This document shows, in pieces, positions 1 through 8,936 of a DNA stretch of 64,000 bases; positions within the stretch are counted from its first letter, which is position 1, and each line of letters opens with the position of its first letter. The translations under genes and the position numbers were made by a program. The DNA comes from Altererythrobacter sp. TH136 (GTDB lineage: Bacteria > Pseudomonadota > Alphaproteobacteria > Sphingomonadales > Sphingomonadaceae). The stretch is from the NCBI RefSeq assembly GCF_007065885.1, contig NZ_CP041409.1, forward strand, positions 1,054,001 through 1,118,000. The letters are read 5' to 3'. Below the pieces are notes generated by a model. It made no database searches. It was not told the DNA's origin and was given only the letters and a program-made list of their open reading frames with translations.

Positions 1-166
1 CATTGCGGGTCAACCCGTGAAGCACGATCACGGGGGCGCGGTCGGCAGCTCCCGCATAGTCGCGGTAATGGAGTTGCAGTCCATCTGCCGAGTGCCAGAA
101 CCGGTCGCTCCACCCCTTGGGTGCCGCAGCGCTGCGATCCGGACCGGCGCGGTCGTGAATGTCCAT
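1..166 (-). CDS. Alpha/beta hydrolase, N-terminal part (cut by window edge)
   Basis: The minus-strand frame starts at ATG 164-166 and runs off the left edge, giving about 55 residues. The visible protein opens MDIHDRAGPDRSAA, continues with WHSADGLQLHYRDYAG and reaches PVIVLHGLTRN. This is the usual first strand and oxyanion-hole HG motif of alpha/beta hydrolases. The catalytic Ser-Asp-His residues lie outside the window, so the substrate cannot be judged. It is divergent from selO, with a 76-base spacer. Confidence 0.75.
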   Translation of the reverse strand, partial: MDIHDRAGPDRSAAAPKGWSDRFWHSADGLQLHYRDYAGAADRAPVIVLHGLTRN

Positions 167-242
167 CGGTGCGTCCGGTTTCCTGATCTAGCGATCGGAC
201 GCGCCGCTTGAACGGTCGTCCCCATGCCCCCACTATCGCTTG

Positions 243-1688
243 ATGGAACGCGAACCGCAACAGGCCGAACAGCAGGCCTATCAACCGCGGGCACCGCTGA
301 TGGAGCTTGCCGAGTGGCTGGCGGACCCCGTCGCCCCGGCCGATTTTCCCGAAACCACCCTGCGTTGGCGCAACGATCGCGCGGCCGCCGGGATCGGCCT
401 GGCAGAGTTGTCGGGCGCTGATTGGGTGCGCCATTTCGCGCGGTTCAAACCGTTGGCGGATACGTTGCCCGGCCCGCTCGCGCTGCGCTACCACGGGCAC
501 CAGTTCCGAGTGTACAATCCCGAGATCGGCGACGGGCGCGGGTTCACCTTCGCGCAGATGCGCGACGGACGCGGCCGGCTGCTCGAGCTTGGCACGAAGG
601 GTTCCGGCCGCACGCCGCACAGCCGCACGGCGGACGGCCGCCTGACGCTGAAGGGAGCGGTGCGCGAATTGCTGGCGACCGAGATGCTGGAGGCGCTGGG
701 CGTCAACACCAGCAAGACTTTCTCCATCGTCGAGACCGGTGAGGAATTGGTGCGCGGGGATGAACCTTCCCCCACCCGTTCCGCAGTGCTGGTCCGCCTT
801 AGCCACGGGCACATCCGCATCGGTACGTTTCAGCGGCTGGCGGCGCTGGAGGAGCGGGACCACATGGCGCAGCTGGTGGCATATTGCCTCCGCGAATTCC
901 CCGGACCCCTGCCCCCCGCCGACGCGCCGGGCCGGGATGAGCCCGCGGTGATCTTGCTTCATCAGGTGGTCGAGCGGCTGGCCGACCTGGCGGCCAGCTG
1001 GATGGTGGCGGGGTTCGTCCACGGGGTGCTCAACACCGACAACATGAACGTGACCGGCGAGAGCTTCGACTACGGTCCGTGGCGCTGGTTGCCGGACTGG
1101 AATCCGGGCTTTACCGCCGCCTATTTCGACCACGCGGGCCTGTACGCCTTCGGTCGCCAGCCCGAAGCGCTGTACTGGAACTGCGGACAGCTGGCGATGG
1201 CGCTGCGCACCCTGGCGGACGGGGCGCCGCTGCTGGCCGCGCTGGAGCGGTTCGGCCCGCTGTACATGGCGAATGTCCGCCGACGCTGGCTGTGGCGGCT
1301 CGGCCTCGCCAGCCTGGGCGAGGAGCGCGACACCGCCGTCGTCACTGCCAGCGAGGCCGCGATGAGCGAAAGCGGCGCGGCACCCGATGCTTTCTTCCAC
1401 CGCCATCGCCATGGGCGCGCGGCAGAGGGCGCGCTGGCTGTGGCGCTGGCAGACTATCAGCCAACGGGCGATCCGCTGAACAGCGACGAAGCGCCGCCCA
1501 GCTTGGTGATCGATCAGGTGGAGCGCATCTGGACCGCCATAGCCGAGCGCGACGACTGGCAGCCATTGACGGCGCAAGTCGCGGCGATTCGGAGTTTCGG
1601 CGAGCGGCTCGGCCCCGCTCCCCAGGCTGCGGGGCACGCGGAACCCGGCGCGGCCACTACGCATTCTTCACCACGCCCGGCCATTTGA
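243..1688 (+). CDS. selO: SelO/YdiU family protein adenylyltransferase
   Basis: The product is 481 aa, matching the ~478 aa of E. coli YdiU. SelO is a pseudokinase-fold enzyme that transfers AMP from ATP to Ser/Thr/Tyr residues of target proteins and has been linked to redox stress. Hallmarks are RYHGHQFRVYNPEIGDGRG (about 80-98), the glycine-rich ELGTKGSGRTPHSR near 115-130, the NTDNMN metal/nucleotide segment near 265 and FDYGPW just after it. ATG 243 follows directly on an in-frame TTG at 240; I prefer the ATG. It lies divergent from a hydrolase and 84 bases before the astD-like gene. Family assignment is firm; targets are unknown. Confidence 0.93.
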   Translation: MEREPQQAEQQAYQPRAPLMELAEWLADPVAPADFPETTLRWRNDRAAAGIGLAELSGADWVRHFARFKPLADTLPGPLALRYHGHQFRVYNPEIGDGRGFTFAQMRDGRGRLLELGTKGSGRTPHSRTADGRLTLKGAVRELLATEMLEALGVNTSKTFSIVETGEELVRGDEPSPTRSAVLVRLSHGHIRIGTFQRLAALEERDHMAQLVAYCLREFPGPLPPADAPGRDEPAVILLHQVVERLADLAASWMVAGFVHGVLNTDNMNVTGESFDYGPWRWLPDWNPGFTAAYFDHAGLYAFGRQPEALYWNCGQLAMALRTLADGAPLLAALERFGPLYMANVRRRWLWRLGLASLGEERDTAVVTASEAAMSESGAAPDAFFHRHRHGRAAEGALAVALADYQPTGDPLNSDEAPPSLVIDQVERIWTAIAERDDWQPLTAQVAAIRSFGERLGPAPQAAGHAEPGAATTHSSPRPAI

Positions 1689-1772
1689 CCGCAAGACCCC
1701 CTGCGCTAGAAAGCGCGCGACGTTCATCTTTCGCGCGCGGCCGCGGCGGCGCCTCACTTCGGATATCCTCGA

Positions 1773-3206
1773 TTGCCCAGCAGTGAGATCATTTCCATCG
1801 AGCCCGCGACCGGCGCTGAACTGTGGCGCGGCACGCCCGGGAACGTCGACGCGGTGGTCGACCGCGCCCGTCGTGCCTGGCCAGCGTGGGCGGCCCAGCC
1901 GCTCGCGACCCGGATCGAATTGTGCCGCCGGTTCGCCAACGAAGTACGCAAGCAGAGCGACACGTTCGCCGAGTTGATCGCGCGGGAAACCGGCAAGCCC
2001 CTGTGGGAGGCCCGGACCGAGGTGGAAGCGGTCATTGCCAAGGTCGATATCTCGGTCAGTGCCTATGCCGAACGCACCGGCCAGAAACGGCTCGACAGTG
2101 CGCTGCAGGGCAGCTCCGCGGTGCGCCACAAGCCCCATGGGGTGATGGCCGTGCTGGGCCCGTATAACTTCCCCGCGCACTTGCCCAACGGTCACATCAT
2201 CCCTGCGCTGATCGCGGGCAACGTGGTGGTCTTCAAGCCGAGCGAGAAGACGCCCGCGGTGGGCGAATTCCTGGTCGGCTGCTTCCACCGCGCCGGGATT
2301 TCCGCTGCGGTGATCCAGCTGCTGGTCGGCGGACCCGGCGAGGGTCAGGCGCTGGTCGCGCACCGCGATGTCGACGGGGTGCTGTTCACCGGCAGCGTGC
2401 AGGCCGGCATCGCGATCAACAAGAAACTGGCCACCAACCCCGGCAAGATCGTCGCGCTGGAAATGGGCGGCAACAACCCGATCGTGGTGATCGACACGCC
2501 GCTGGTCACCGACGCCGCCATTCTGGTGATCCAGAGTGCGTTCATGACCGCGGGCCAGCGCTGCACCGCCGCGCGCCGGCTGATCGTCAAGGCGAGCATG
2601 TACGATGCCTTGGTAAGCGAGGTGAAGAAGCTGGCCGACCGGATCGTCTACGATCATCCGTTTGCCGACCCCGTGCCGTTCATGGGCCCGGTGATCGACA
2701 ACCGGGCGGCGGACCAGTTGACCGAAAGCTTCCTGTACCTGCTGTCCAACGGCGGGCGCGCGATCAAGCACATGCAGCGTCCGAGCGAAGACCTGCCCTT
2801 CGTCAGCCCGGCGATCATCGATGTTTCGGCCATGACGGACCGCCCGGACGTGGAGCTGTTCGGGCCGCTGTTGCAGGTGGTGAAGGTCGATGATTTCGAT
2901 CAGGCGATTGCAGAGGCGAACAACACCCGCTTCGGCCTCAGCGCCTCGCTCGTCGGGGGCAATCCACAGGATTACAACCGCTTCTGGGCCAATGTGCGCG
3001 CCGGCATCATCAACTGGAATCGCCCGACCAGCGGGGCGAGCAGCAAGGCGCCGTTCGGCGGGCTGGGCCTGTCGGGTAACCACCGGCCCGCGGCGTTCTA
3101 TGCCGCCGACTACTGCGCATACCCGGTCGCCAGCACCGAAATGGAGCAGCCGCGAGCCAGCCTGGGCGCAGGTTTTCGCGAGGAAACGCGCAAGCCGATG
3201 GCCTAG
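1773..3206 (+). CDS. astD: Succinylglutamate-semialdehyde dehydrogenase-like aldehyde dehydrogenase
   Basis: This 477-aa NAD(P)-dependent aldehyde dehydrogenase most resembles AstD, which oxidises N-succinylglutamate semialdehyde in the arginine succinyltransferase pathway. Visible are GPYNFPAHLPNGH (Rossmann region, about 127), VVFKPSEKTP (cofactor lysine), LEMGGNNP (general-base Glu) and TAGQRCTAARR (catalytic Cys). The start is TTG 1773; no ATG lies close upstream in frame. None of astA, astB, astC or astE is present in the window, so the in vivo substrate is inferred from family likeness only. The stop overlaps that of the convergent lipoprotein gene by four bases. Confidence 0.85.
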   Translation: MPSSEIISIEPATGAELWRGTPGNVDAVVDRARRAWPAWAAQPLATRIELCRRFANEVRKQSDTFAELIARETGKPLWEARTEVEAVIAKVDISVSAYAERTGQKRLDSALQGSSAVRHKPHGVMAVLGPYNFPAHLPNGHIIPALIAGNVVVFKPSEKTPAVGEFLVGCFHRAGISAAVIQLLVGGPGEGQALVAHRDVDGVLFTGSVQAGIAINKKLATNPGKIVALEMGGNNPIVVIDTPLVTDAAILVIQSAFMTAGQRCTAARRLIVKASMYDALVSEVKKLADRIVYDHPFADPVPFMGPVIDNRAADQLTESFLYLLSNGGRAIKHMQRPSEDLPFVSPAIIDVSAMTDRPDVELFGPLLQVVKVDDFDQAIAEANNTRFGLSASLVGGNPQDYNRFWANVRAGIINWNRPTSGASSKAPFGGLGLSGNHRPAAFYAADYCAYPVASTEMEQPRASLGAGFREETRKPMA

Positions 3207-3898
3207 CGGGTGACCACCGCCAGTTGGGCGATGGTCTCACCACCGCGTTCACGCAGGCGCAAGTCGAACGCGATCGCGCTATCCTGACCTTGCACCACGG
3301 CCCACTCCCCCGCCGAGCGGTGAACTGGCGCAAGCCCTGCACCCTGCGCCTTGTGCCAATAGAAGGCGCGCACTTCGTCCAGCGGCACAGGGGTCGTGAA
3401 GATCACCGCCAGCACGCGGCACCCGCTGCCGTCACCGCCGGTGGCGGCCTGCGTGGCGCCGCGGGGATATATCGGCAGCGCCGGCGGCAGGCGCGCAGCC
3501 CAGATGGCGGAATTGATCAGCTTCGCCCGGCACGTGGTCTTTGTCTTGAGCGCTTGAAGGTGGTCGGCAGGCTCACGATCGTTCGGTAACGGGGGCACCT
3601 GCCCCGACGCCTGCGGGACCGACACCGGCTTACCGGCACCAAGCAACCTCCGGGCCTCGGCACGGGCATCTTCGACCGCCTGGTCGCGTGGCGGGAGGAT
3701 GGGCAGGGGACCATCGATTTGTACGGTGATGGCGGCCGCCCCTTCGTTGCTGGACGAAAGGTCGGGGTCGGTCATCAACGGATCGTTCAGCGCCTGGGCA
3801 ATCGCGGGATCAAGCGGGGCTGGAGCAGCGGGCTCGGTGTCATCGCCGCAGCCCGCAAGGCACAGCGCCAGAAAACCGAAAAGCGCGCTGCGGATCAT
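3203..3898 (-). CDS. Hypothetical lipoprotein
   Basis: The product is 231 aa, beginning MIRSALFGFLALCLAGC, a clear lipoprotein signal with lipobox LAGC, so it is probably membrane-anchored on the periplasmic side. The rest is a Pro/Ala/Asp-rich stretch (about 20-110) and then a compact domain with two conserved-looking cysteines (TTCRAK and GSGCRVL) and a C-terminal beta-rich part. No family I can name. An upstream in-frame ATG (MGYAGSM) would add only a few residues; the start giving a canonical signal was chosen. It is convergent with astD. Confidence 0.7.
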   Translation of the reverse strand: MIRSALFGFLALCLAGCGDDTEPAAPAPLDPAIAQALNDPLMTDPDLSSSNEGAAAITVQIDGPLPILPPRDQAVEDARAEARRLLGAGKPVSVPQASGQVPPLPNDREPADHLQALKTKTTCRAKLINSAIWAARLPPALPIYPRGATQAATGGDGSGCRVLAVIFTTPVPLDEVRAFYWHKAQGAGLAPVHRSAGEWAVVQGQDSAIAFDLRLRERGGETIAQLAVVTR

Positions 3899-3924
3899 CG
3901 AACCGGCGTAACCCATCCTGAACG

Positions 3925-3967
3925 CATAAGAAAGAAGGCGCCTCTTGCCGAAGCAAGAGACGCCTTC
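3925..3967 (-). terminator. Rho-independent terminator after the glycine-zipper gene
   Basis: An inverted repeat pairs 3934-3940 and 3942-3948 with 3953-3959 and 3961-3967 around a CGAA loop, with one mismatched pair. Read on the minus strand it is followed by TTTCTTAT. It sits about 75 bases beyond the stop of the glycine-zipper protein gene and before the lipoprotein start, so it probably ends that transcript. Confidence 0.7.
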
Positions 3968-3994
3968 CCGCGATCCCCCTAGAGAGTTCGCGGC

Positions 3995-4022
3995 TTGCGA
4001 CCGTGGGTGGGCACGGTCGCAA
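3995..4022 (-). terminator. Hairpin just downstream of the glycine-zipper gene
   Basis: There is a perfect 11-bp stem (3995-4005 with 4012-4022) and a 6-base loop, 18 bases past the stop codon. No T-run follows on the minus strand, so it may protect the 3' end of the message or act in tandem with the stronger terminator at 3925-3967. Confidence 0.5.
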
Positions 4023-4040
4023 AGCTGTTCAGCCTTCCGC

Positions 4041-4496
4041 CTAGCGGCAGCGGGCGCCGCCATTGTCGATCGAGCGGCCGAGAAGCGCACCGCCCGCCGC
4101 GCCGAGAATGGCGCCGAGGGTGCGGTCGCCGTTGCGGCCGACAACCTCACGGCCCAGCAAGGCACCCGCCGCGCCGCCGATCAGCAGGCCGGTCGTGCCG
4201 TTGGAACGCTTGCAGTAGTACTGATTGTTGTCGCCGCGCCACACACGGGTGTTAGCGTAGACAGGCTCGCCGTAATAGCCCTGCTGCTGATAGTTGCTGC
4301 CACCGTAATAGCGCCAATCCTGACGCTCGTAGTGGCGCTTGTGCTTGCGGGACTGGTTCACGTTCTGGTCGCCCCAGACTGCGCTGTTGGCATAGGCGGC
4401 GCTATGCGGCGCGGGCGCGGCCAGCACCGGGGTGGCGATCGCAAGACCCGGGACGGCCAGCGCCAGCGCTGCGCTCTTGAACTGGGAAATCTGCAT
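4041..4496 (-). CDS. Glycine-zipper 2TM-domain envelope protein
   Basis: A 151-aa exported protein: the N-terminal signal (MQISQFKSAALALAV, cleavage probably after PVLAA) is followed by a Tyr/Gln/Asn-rich middle (YYGGSNYQQQGYYGEP) and a C-terminal glycine zipper, LLIGGAAGALLG and LGAILGAAGGALLG. Such Rick_17kDa/glycine-zipper proteins sit in the outer membrane or periplasm; their role is structural and poorly defined. Two cysteines (YYCKR and GARCR) could form a disulfide. It is monocistronic, with two hairpins behind it and a 200-base spacer ahead divergent from rarD. Confidence 0.8.
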   Translation of the reverse strand: MQISQFKSAALALAVPGLAIATPVLAAPAPHSAAYANSAVWGDQNVNQSRKHKRHYERQDWRYYGGSNYQQQGYYGEPVYANTRVWRGDNNQYYCKRSNGTTGLLIGGAAGALLGREVVGRNGDRTLGAILGAAGGALLGRSIDNGGARCR

Positions 4497-4696
4497 CGGG
4501 TCTTCCTTTCACTCTTGAACGGAGAGGCGGAGTGGAAGCCTCATTTGATGTGTTCATAAATAGCGGGGCGAAGCTGAACGATGCGCAACCAAGGGTGCAG
4601 GTTTGAAAAAACTTCACCGGTCGACATTTTTGCTCTCGCGCGTCCGTGGGCTGGCGCTTGTGAGGCCATCGGGACGAGCCTACGGCCCGCGCCAAG

Positions 4697-5593
4697 ATGA
4701 ACGATCGCGCCCCCGCCACCCCCTCCGGCTTGCCAGCGGCCCTCGGAGCCTACCTCACGTGGGGCATTCTGCCGCTCTACCTGATTCTGGTCAGCGCGGT
4801 GCCGGCGGTCGAGTTCGTCGCCTGGCGGATCGTCTGGACGTTGCCGCTATGCCTGCTGATCGCAGGGCTGCGCCACCAGTTGCCGGAAATCCTGGCCGCG
4901 CTGCGCGATCCCCGCATCATGCCGACGCTGACCGCCAGCGCGGCGCTGATCGGGGTGAACTGGCTGGTCTATATCTGGGCGATCCAGACCGGCGAGGTCT
5001 ATGCCGCCAGCCTTGGCTATTACATCAACCCGTTGATCAACGTGCTGCTGGGCACGCTGCTGCTGGGAGAACGGCTGAGCGCGCGCGGATGGACCGCCGT
5101 CGGCGTCGCCGCTGCTGGCATCGCGCTGTTGCTGGGCGGTGCCCTCACCACGCTGTGGATCAGCCTGACCCTGGCGCTCAGCTTTGGCTCGTATGGCCTG
5201 TTGCGCAAGCGGGTGCCGGTGGGCGCGCTGCCGGGATTGACGATCGAGTCGCTGATCCTGCTGGCGCCGGCGATCGGGGTGGCAGCGTGGTACGCGGCGT
5301 CGCCCGTCGGTTCCTCATTCGGACATGACTGGCAGCTCAGCCTGCTGATCATGCTCGGCGGCGCGCTGACCGCCATCCCGCTATGGCTGTTCGCGGTGGC
5401 GGCGCGGCGGATGGCGTATTCCACCCTCGGCTTCGTACAGTTCCTCGCCCCGACGATCGTGTTCATCCTCGGCCTGACGGTGTTCCACAAGCCGCTGATG
5501 CCGGTCCAGCTCGCCGCGTTCGTGACGATCTGGATCGCGATCGCCATCTTCGTGTGGGACTTGCGCGCTAACCGGACGCCAATCGCCACCTGA
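4697..5593 (+). CDS. rarD: RarD family EamA/DMT transporter
   Basis: A 298-aa inner-membrane protein with about ten hydrophobic helices and the DMT/EamA double repeat. The opening [16 protein letters not shown] and the [12 protein letters not shown] and [12 protein letters not shown] motifs are diagnostic for RarD (chloramphenicol-sensitivity protein family). Substrate is unknown. ATG 4697 has only a weak Shine-Dalgarno. The 3' end overlaps the convergent pyrC by 26 bases, so the two genes share codons on opposite strands. Confidence 0.88.
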   Translation: MNDRAPATPSGLPAALGAYLTWGILPLYLILVSAVPAVEFVAWRIVWTLPLCLLIAGLRHQLPEILAALRDPRIMPTLTASAALIGVNWLVYIWAIQTGEVYAASLGYYINPLINVLLGTLLLGERLSARGWTAVGVAAAGIALLLGGALTTLWISLTLALSFGSYGLLRKRVPVGALPGLTIESLILLAPAIGVAAWYAASPVGSSFGHDWQLSLLIMLGGALTAIPLWLFAVAARRMAYSTLGFVQFLAPTIVFILGLTVFHKPLMPVQLAAFVTIWIAIAIFVWDLRANRTPIAT

Positions 5594-6608
5594 GCATCTC
5601 GCCCGCGTGAAACGGAACGATCACCGTCTCGCCCGCGGCGATTTCATCGGGCACCTGAACTCCGCCGCGCACAAGGGTGACCGTCGCCTCGTTGACCGGC
5701 AGGCCGTAGAACGCCGGACCGTTCAGCGACGCGAAGCTTTCGAACCGGTCCAGCGCCCCTTCGTCGTCGAACACCTGCAGGTAACTTTCCAGCGCGAATG
5801 GCGCGTTGAAGATGCCCGCACAGCCGCAGCTCGATTCCTTGTCGTGCCGGGGATGCGGCGCGCTGTCGGTGCCGAGGAAGAACTTCGCTGAACCCGAAGT
5901 CGCCGCCTTGCGCAGCGCTATCCGGTGCCGCTCGCGCTTTGCGACCGGCAGGCAATAGGCGTGCGGACGCATCCCGCCCACCAGCATGGCGTTGCGGTTG
6001 AGATGCAGGTGCTGCGGCGTGATGGTGGCCGCGACGGTGGGGGCGGCAGCCTCGACGAATTGCACCCCGTCCTCGGTCGTCACATGCTCCAGCACGACCT
6101 TGAGCGCGGGAAACTCGCGCACGATCCACTGCAGGTGACGGTCGATGAACACCGCCTCGCGGTCGAACACGTCGACCTCAGCATCGGTGACCTCGCCATG
6201 CACGCACAGCACCAGCCCGGCCTCCTCCATCGCGCCAAGCACCGGGGCGAGGTGGCGGATGTCGCTGACCCCGTGCGCGGAGTTGGTGGTGGCGTTGGCA
6301 GGGTAGAGCTTGGCCGCCGTCAGCACGCCTTCGCCCTTGCCGCGCACCAGGTCGGCAGGATCGGTGTGGTCGGTCAAATAGGCGGTCATCAGCGGCTCGA
6401 ACGGCAGCCCATCAGGGAGTGCGGCCAAAATCCGCTCGCGATATGCCTGCGCCGCCGCCGTGGTGGTGACCGGTGGCGCCAGGTTGGGCATAACGATCGC
6501 GCGCGCGAACTGACGGGCGGTGTGCGCGACCACCCTGCGCAGCATGGCGCCGTCGCGCAGGTGGACGTGCCAATCATCGGGGCGGCGGATGGTGAGGGAG
6601 TCGGCCAT
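5568..6608 (-). CDS. pyrC: Dihydroorotase, type II (PyrC)
   Basis: A 346-aa zinc amidohydrolase that cyclises carbamoyl-aspartate to dihydroorotate in pyrimidine synthesis. Metal ligands are visible as DWHVHLRDG (HxH, residues 13-15), the carboxylated lysine in [20 protein letters not shown]-type [14 protein letters not shown] and the late catalytic Asp in [12 protein letters not shown]. Length and motifs match E. coli-type PyrC rather than the PyrC/AllB class. The gene is divergent from ygfZ with very little space between starts, and convergent with rarD. Confidence 0.95.
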   Translation of the reverse strand: MADSLTIRRPDDWHVHLRDGAMLRRVVAHTARQFARAIVMPNLAPPVTTTAAAQAYRERILAALPDGLPFEPLMTAYLTDHTDPADLVRGKGEGVLTAAKLYPANATTNSAHGVSDIRHLAPVLGAMEEAGLVLCVHGEVTDAEVDVFDREAVFIDRHLQWIVREFPALKVVLEHVTTEDGVQFVEAAAPTVAATITPQHLHLNRNAMLVGGMRPHAYCLPVAKRERHRIALRKAATSGSAKFFLGTDSAPHPRHDKESSCGCAGIFNAPFALESYLQVFDDEGALDRFESFASLNGPAFYGLPVNEATVTLVRGGVQVPDEIAAGETVIVPFHAGEMLRWRLASG

Positions 6609-6646
6609 TGCTTCCCCTTATGCGAGCGCGCTCCTATCTGTCACCC

Positions 6647-7375
6647 ATGCCTGCCACCCGCCTGTTCGATCGCGCCATTGTCCGTGTCTCTCCCCAAGCC
6701 GAGGGGGAAGATGCGGCGGGCTTCCTGCAAGGATTGCTGACCAACGATGTCGCGGGGCCGCTGCCGGTCTACGCCGGTCTGCTCACCGCCCAGGGCAAGG
6801 CGCTGTTCGACCTGCTCGTGTGGCCGGGCGAGGACGGCGCGCTGCTGCTGGACTGCGAAGCGGCGGTGGCGGACGAACTGGTGAAACGGCTGTCGCTTTA
6901 CCGGCTGCGGCGCAAGCTCGCGATCGAACGCGAGCCGGAACTGGCAGTGCACTGGTCACCGCAGCCCGCCGGCGACGCGCACCCCGACCCGCGGTTGCCC
7001 GACCTCGGCAACCGGTGGCTGGCACCGGTGTCAGCTCAGGAAGAGGCGGCCGACGCGGCATGGCGCGCGCACCGCCTGTCGCTCGGTATCGCGGAAGGGC
7101 GCGGAGAACTGGGCGACGTGCTGTGGCTGGAGACTAATGCCTCGGAACTGCATGGGGTCAGCTTCACCAAGGGCTGCTACATCGGGCAGGAGAATACGGC
7201 GCGGATGAACTGGCGCCAGAAGGTCAACCGGCGCCTGTTTGTGGTTCCACTCGCCCGATCGGCGGAAAACCGGCGCAAGGCCGCGTACCCGGAGCTTGGC
7301 CTGGCGGTCGATCTCTTGCGGGTCGAAACCGTCGAGCCGGGGGACGCCCCCGCCTGGATGCAGCTTCGCGATTAG
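6647..7375 (+). CDS. ygfZ: YgfZ/GcvT-like folate-binding Fe-S maintenance protein
   Basis: A 242-aa protein of the folate-binding YgfZ family, which uses tetrahydrofolate to help mature or repair a subset of Fe-S enzymes. The diagnostic KGCYIGQE motif is near residue 180, and FLQGLLTNDV is in the N-terminal domain. The C-terminal domain is short, as is common in alphaproteobacteria. ATG 6647 (MPATRLFDRA) was chosen; upstream in-frame starts at 6608 (TTG) and 6620 (ATG) would add residues that do not resemble the family. The end overlaps a convergent lipoprotein gene by four bases. Confidence 0.9.
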   Translation: MPATRLFDRAIVRVSPQAEGEDAAGFLQGLLTNDVAGPLPVYAGLLTAQGKALFDLLVWPGEDGALLLDCEAAVADELVKRLSLYRLRRKLAIEREPELAVHWSPQPAGDAHPDPRLPDLGNRWLAPVSAQEEAADAAWRAHRLSLGIAEGRGELGDVLWLETNASELHGVSFTKGCYIGQENTARMNWRQKVNRRLFVVPLARSAENRRKAAYPELGLAVDLLRVETVEPGDAPAWMQLRD

Positions 7376-7863
7376 GGCGCCGTCGCGCCGTCCGGCAGCG
7401 TCGCCGGTCGCCGCTGGGTCCAGGCGCAGCCCTGGCGTTGTTCACCAAGCACCTGCAGCGTCGCGGTGAACGGATAGGTGCGATCGCTCATCCCGTCGGA
7501 ACACTGGCCTTCGGTGATCGCCAGGTGAAACGGCCGGTCCTGCAAGGTCCCCGTCCATGATACCCCGCCGCGTCCGGCGAAGCGGGTGACGGCAATCGGG
7601 GTGCCGTCGGGATCTTCCGGGGTGGAATACGTCAGGGTCGGCCCGGCGACCTGTCCGCCCCAGAACGGCTCCGTGCCGGTGAAGCGCACCGTCTCGTCCG
7701 CGCGGATGCCGCTGTATGCCTGCGTCTCGCTCATGTCGCCCGGCATCGATCCTGCGCCAGACGCAGCCTCGGGTCCGCTTCCGGAAGATTGCGCCCCCTG
7801 ACAGGCGGCGAGCGGCATCACGGCCACAAGCATCGCGCGGAGCGGTAAAGTCGGTCGGCGCAC
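7372..7863 (-). CDS. COG3650-type small lipoprotein
   Basis: A putative lipoprotein with lipobox PLAAC in a short signal (MLVAVMPLAACQG). The mature domain has FTGTEPFWGG, RFAGRGGVSWTG and a C-terminal CSDGMSDRTYPF with a later GCAW cysteine. This pattern is typical of COG3650 proteins, a family without assigned function. The start is uncertain: GTG 7863 gives a signal with two arginines; ATG 7833 lies within the hydrophobic part; ATG 7926 would add an unlikely leader. Confidence 0.65.
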   Translation of the reverse strand: MRRPTLPLRAMLVAVMPLAACQGAQSSGSGPEAASGAGSMPGDMSETQAYSGIRADETVRFTGTEPFWGGQVAGPTLTYSTPEDPDGTPIAVTRFAGRGGVSWTGTLQDRPFHLAITEGQCSDGMSDRTYPFTATLQVLGEQRQGCAWTQRRPATLPDGATAP

Positions 7864-7962
7864 AAACGATCTCCTGAAACCCGCTCGTTGTGGCGGGACG
7901 CGGGAACACTGCCGAATACAGCGCATTAAAATACCAAAGCAACATTATTGGGAGCGAAAGCC

Positions 7963-8445
7963 ATGCAGGCGACGCCCTTGTTCCTCGGTGCGTGCGCACT
8001 CGTTTCGATCGCCGGAATGGTGAGCGGCACCAGCATCAATACTAACCCGATTCAGCGCGGGGGGATCGGCATGGACGAGATCGCCCGCCCGGTCATCGAT
8101 ATCGACGCCCCGCTGCGGGATCAGCCATCGCTGCCCGATCACTATGCGATGAAGACGCCCGAAGGCAACGTGGAGGTCGGCGAACTGACGACGCGGGGGC
8201 TATACGCGCAGCGCCGGTTCGGCTGGCGTGAAGCGGCATGGAACCCGCCGCCACTGCCCGATTACAGCGTGGAGGATTACAGTTCGGACAATTCGCTGCC
8301 GGAACCGGTCCGTGTCGATGCTCAGGAAGCAGCCAATGCGGCAGTGCAGGTGGCGGATGCCGCCCACTATTCAGTCGAGGAGGAGCCCACCCCTGTCGGA
8401 GAGGCTCGCCTGATCGACGTGGATCAGGCGCTCGCCGGCGGTTGA
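7963..8445 (+). CDS. Hypothetical exported or membrane-anchored protein
   Basis: A 160-aa product opening MQATPLFLGACALVSIAGMVSG, a hydrophobic segment that could be a signal peptide or anchor, followed by an acidic Pro/Ala/Glu-rich tail without predicted fold. ATG 7963 has a good Shine-Dalgarno (GGGAG at 7950-7954). No recognised domain. It is convergent with and overlaps the next small gene by 22 bases. Confidence 0.6.
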   Translation: MQATPLFLGACALVSIAGMVSGTSINTNPIQRGGIGMDEIARPVIDIDAPLRDQPSLPDHYAMKTPEGNVEVGELTTRGLYAQRRFGWREAAWNPPPLPDYSVEDYSSDNSLPEPVRVDAQEAANAAVQVADAAHYSVEEEPTPVGEARLIDVDQALAGG

Positions 8446-8654
8446 AGCGCGGCTTCTTCGGCGGAGCGGCGCTCGGCCCGTTCGCGTTCCGAGGTAACCC
8501 GGTCCACCATCACCTTGCGTGCCTGATCCGCCAGGCCGCGCCAGGTCTTGGCTGCCCGCAGATTACGGTCCCGCACGTTGTCCAGCGTTGCCGCGTCCGC
8601 TTCGGCCGCAGCCTCGTTGGCGCGGGCGTTGTAGAATTCGAAGGTCTGGCTCAA
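8424..8654 (-). CDS. Small conserved-looking helical protein
   Basis: A 76-aa protein, MSQTFEFYNARANEAAAEAD at its start, rich in Ala/Arg/Glu and predicted to be almost entirely helical with no membrane segment. No named family recognised. It lies just beyond the hairpin that follows the cold-shock gene. Confidence 0.6.
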   Translation of the reverse strand: MSQTFEFYNARANEAAAEADAATLDNVRDRNLRAAKTWRGLADQARKVMVDRVTSERERAERRSAEEAALQPPASA

Positions 8655-8685
8655 CGGCGATGCTCCTGTTTTGGACGGGCGATAA

Positions 8686-8712
8686 GCCCCTCCCGGACAC
8701 GCCGGGAGGGGC
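8686..8712 (-). terminator. Hairpin between cold-shock gene and small helical protein
   Basis: A perfect 11-bp stem (8686-8696 with 8702-8712) and 5-base loop ACACG, starting 11 bases beyond the stop of the cold-shock gene. It is GC-rich with only a weak T stretch (TTAT) after it on the minus strand. It probably terminates or attenuates the csp transcript before the next gene. Confidence 0.6.
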
Positions 8713-8723
8713 CGATCGGTTGA

Positions 8724-8936
8724 TCAGTCGGCAGCGCTCAGGTTGACTGCGCTGGCCTTGCCGTTGCGGCCCTGTTCGATTTCGAAGTTGAGGCGCTGAT
8801 CCTTGTCGAGCGTCTGCATCCCAGCGGCCTGAACGGCCGAGATGTGCACGAAGCTGTCGGGCGAGCCATCATCGGGCTGGATGAAGCCATAGCCCTTGTC
8901 GGTGTTGAAGAACTTTACGGTGCCGGTTTTCGACAT
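8724..8936 (-). CDS. Cold-shock domain protein (Csp)
   Basis: A 70-aa CspA-family single OB-fold protein that binds single-stranded nucleic acid. RNP1-like KGYGFIQPDD (about 16-25) and RNP2-like SFVHISAV (about 32-39) are visible, as is the N-terminal GTVKFFNTDKG. ATG 8936 (MSKTG) is preceded by GAAAGGAAA; an upstream ATG (MKGNT) adds five residues and is less likely. The gene has a long leader, as is usual for csp messages. Confidence 0.93.
   Translation of the reverse strand: MSKTGTVKFFNTDKGYGFIQPDDGSPDSFVHISAVQAAGMQTLDKDQRLNFEIEQGRNGKASAVNLSAAD

Noticed and set aside
1668-3083. Long minus-strand open frame opposite astD
   Set aside because: Antisense to a clear dehydrogenase and without recognisable motifs.
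7899-7930. GGAAC motif upstream of the hypothetical exported protein as an EcfG promoter
   Set aside because: At 17 bases downstream the sequence is ATT, not GTT, so the -10 element is missing.
7948-7962. TTG start giving five extra residues on the hypothetical protein at 7963
   Set aside because: The TTG would overlap the clear Shine-Dalgarno that serves ATG 7963.
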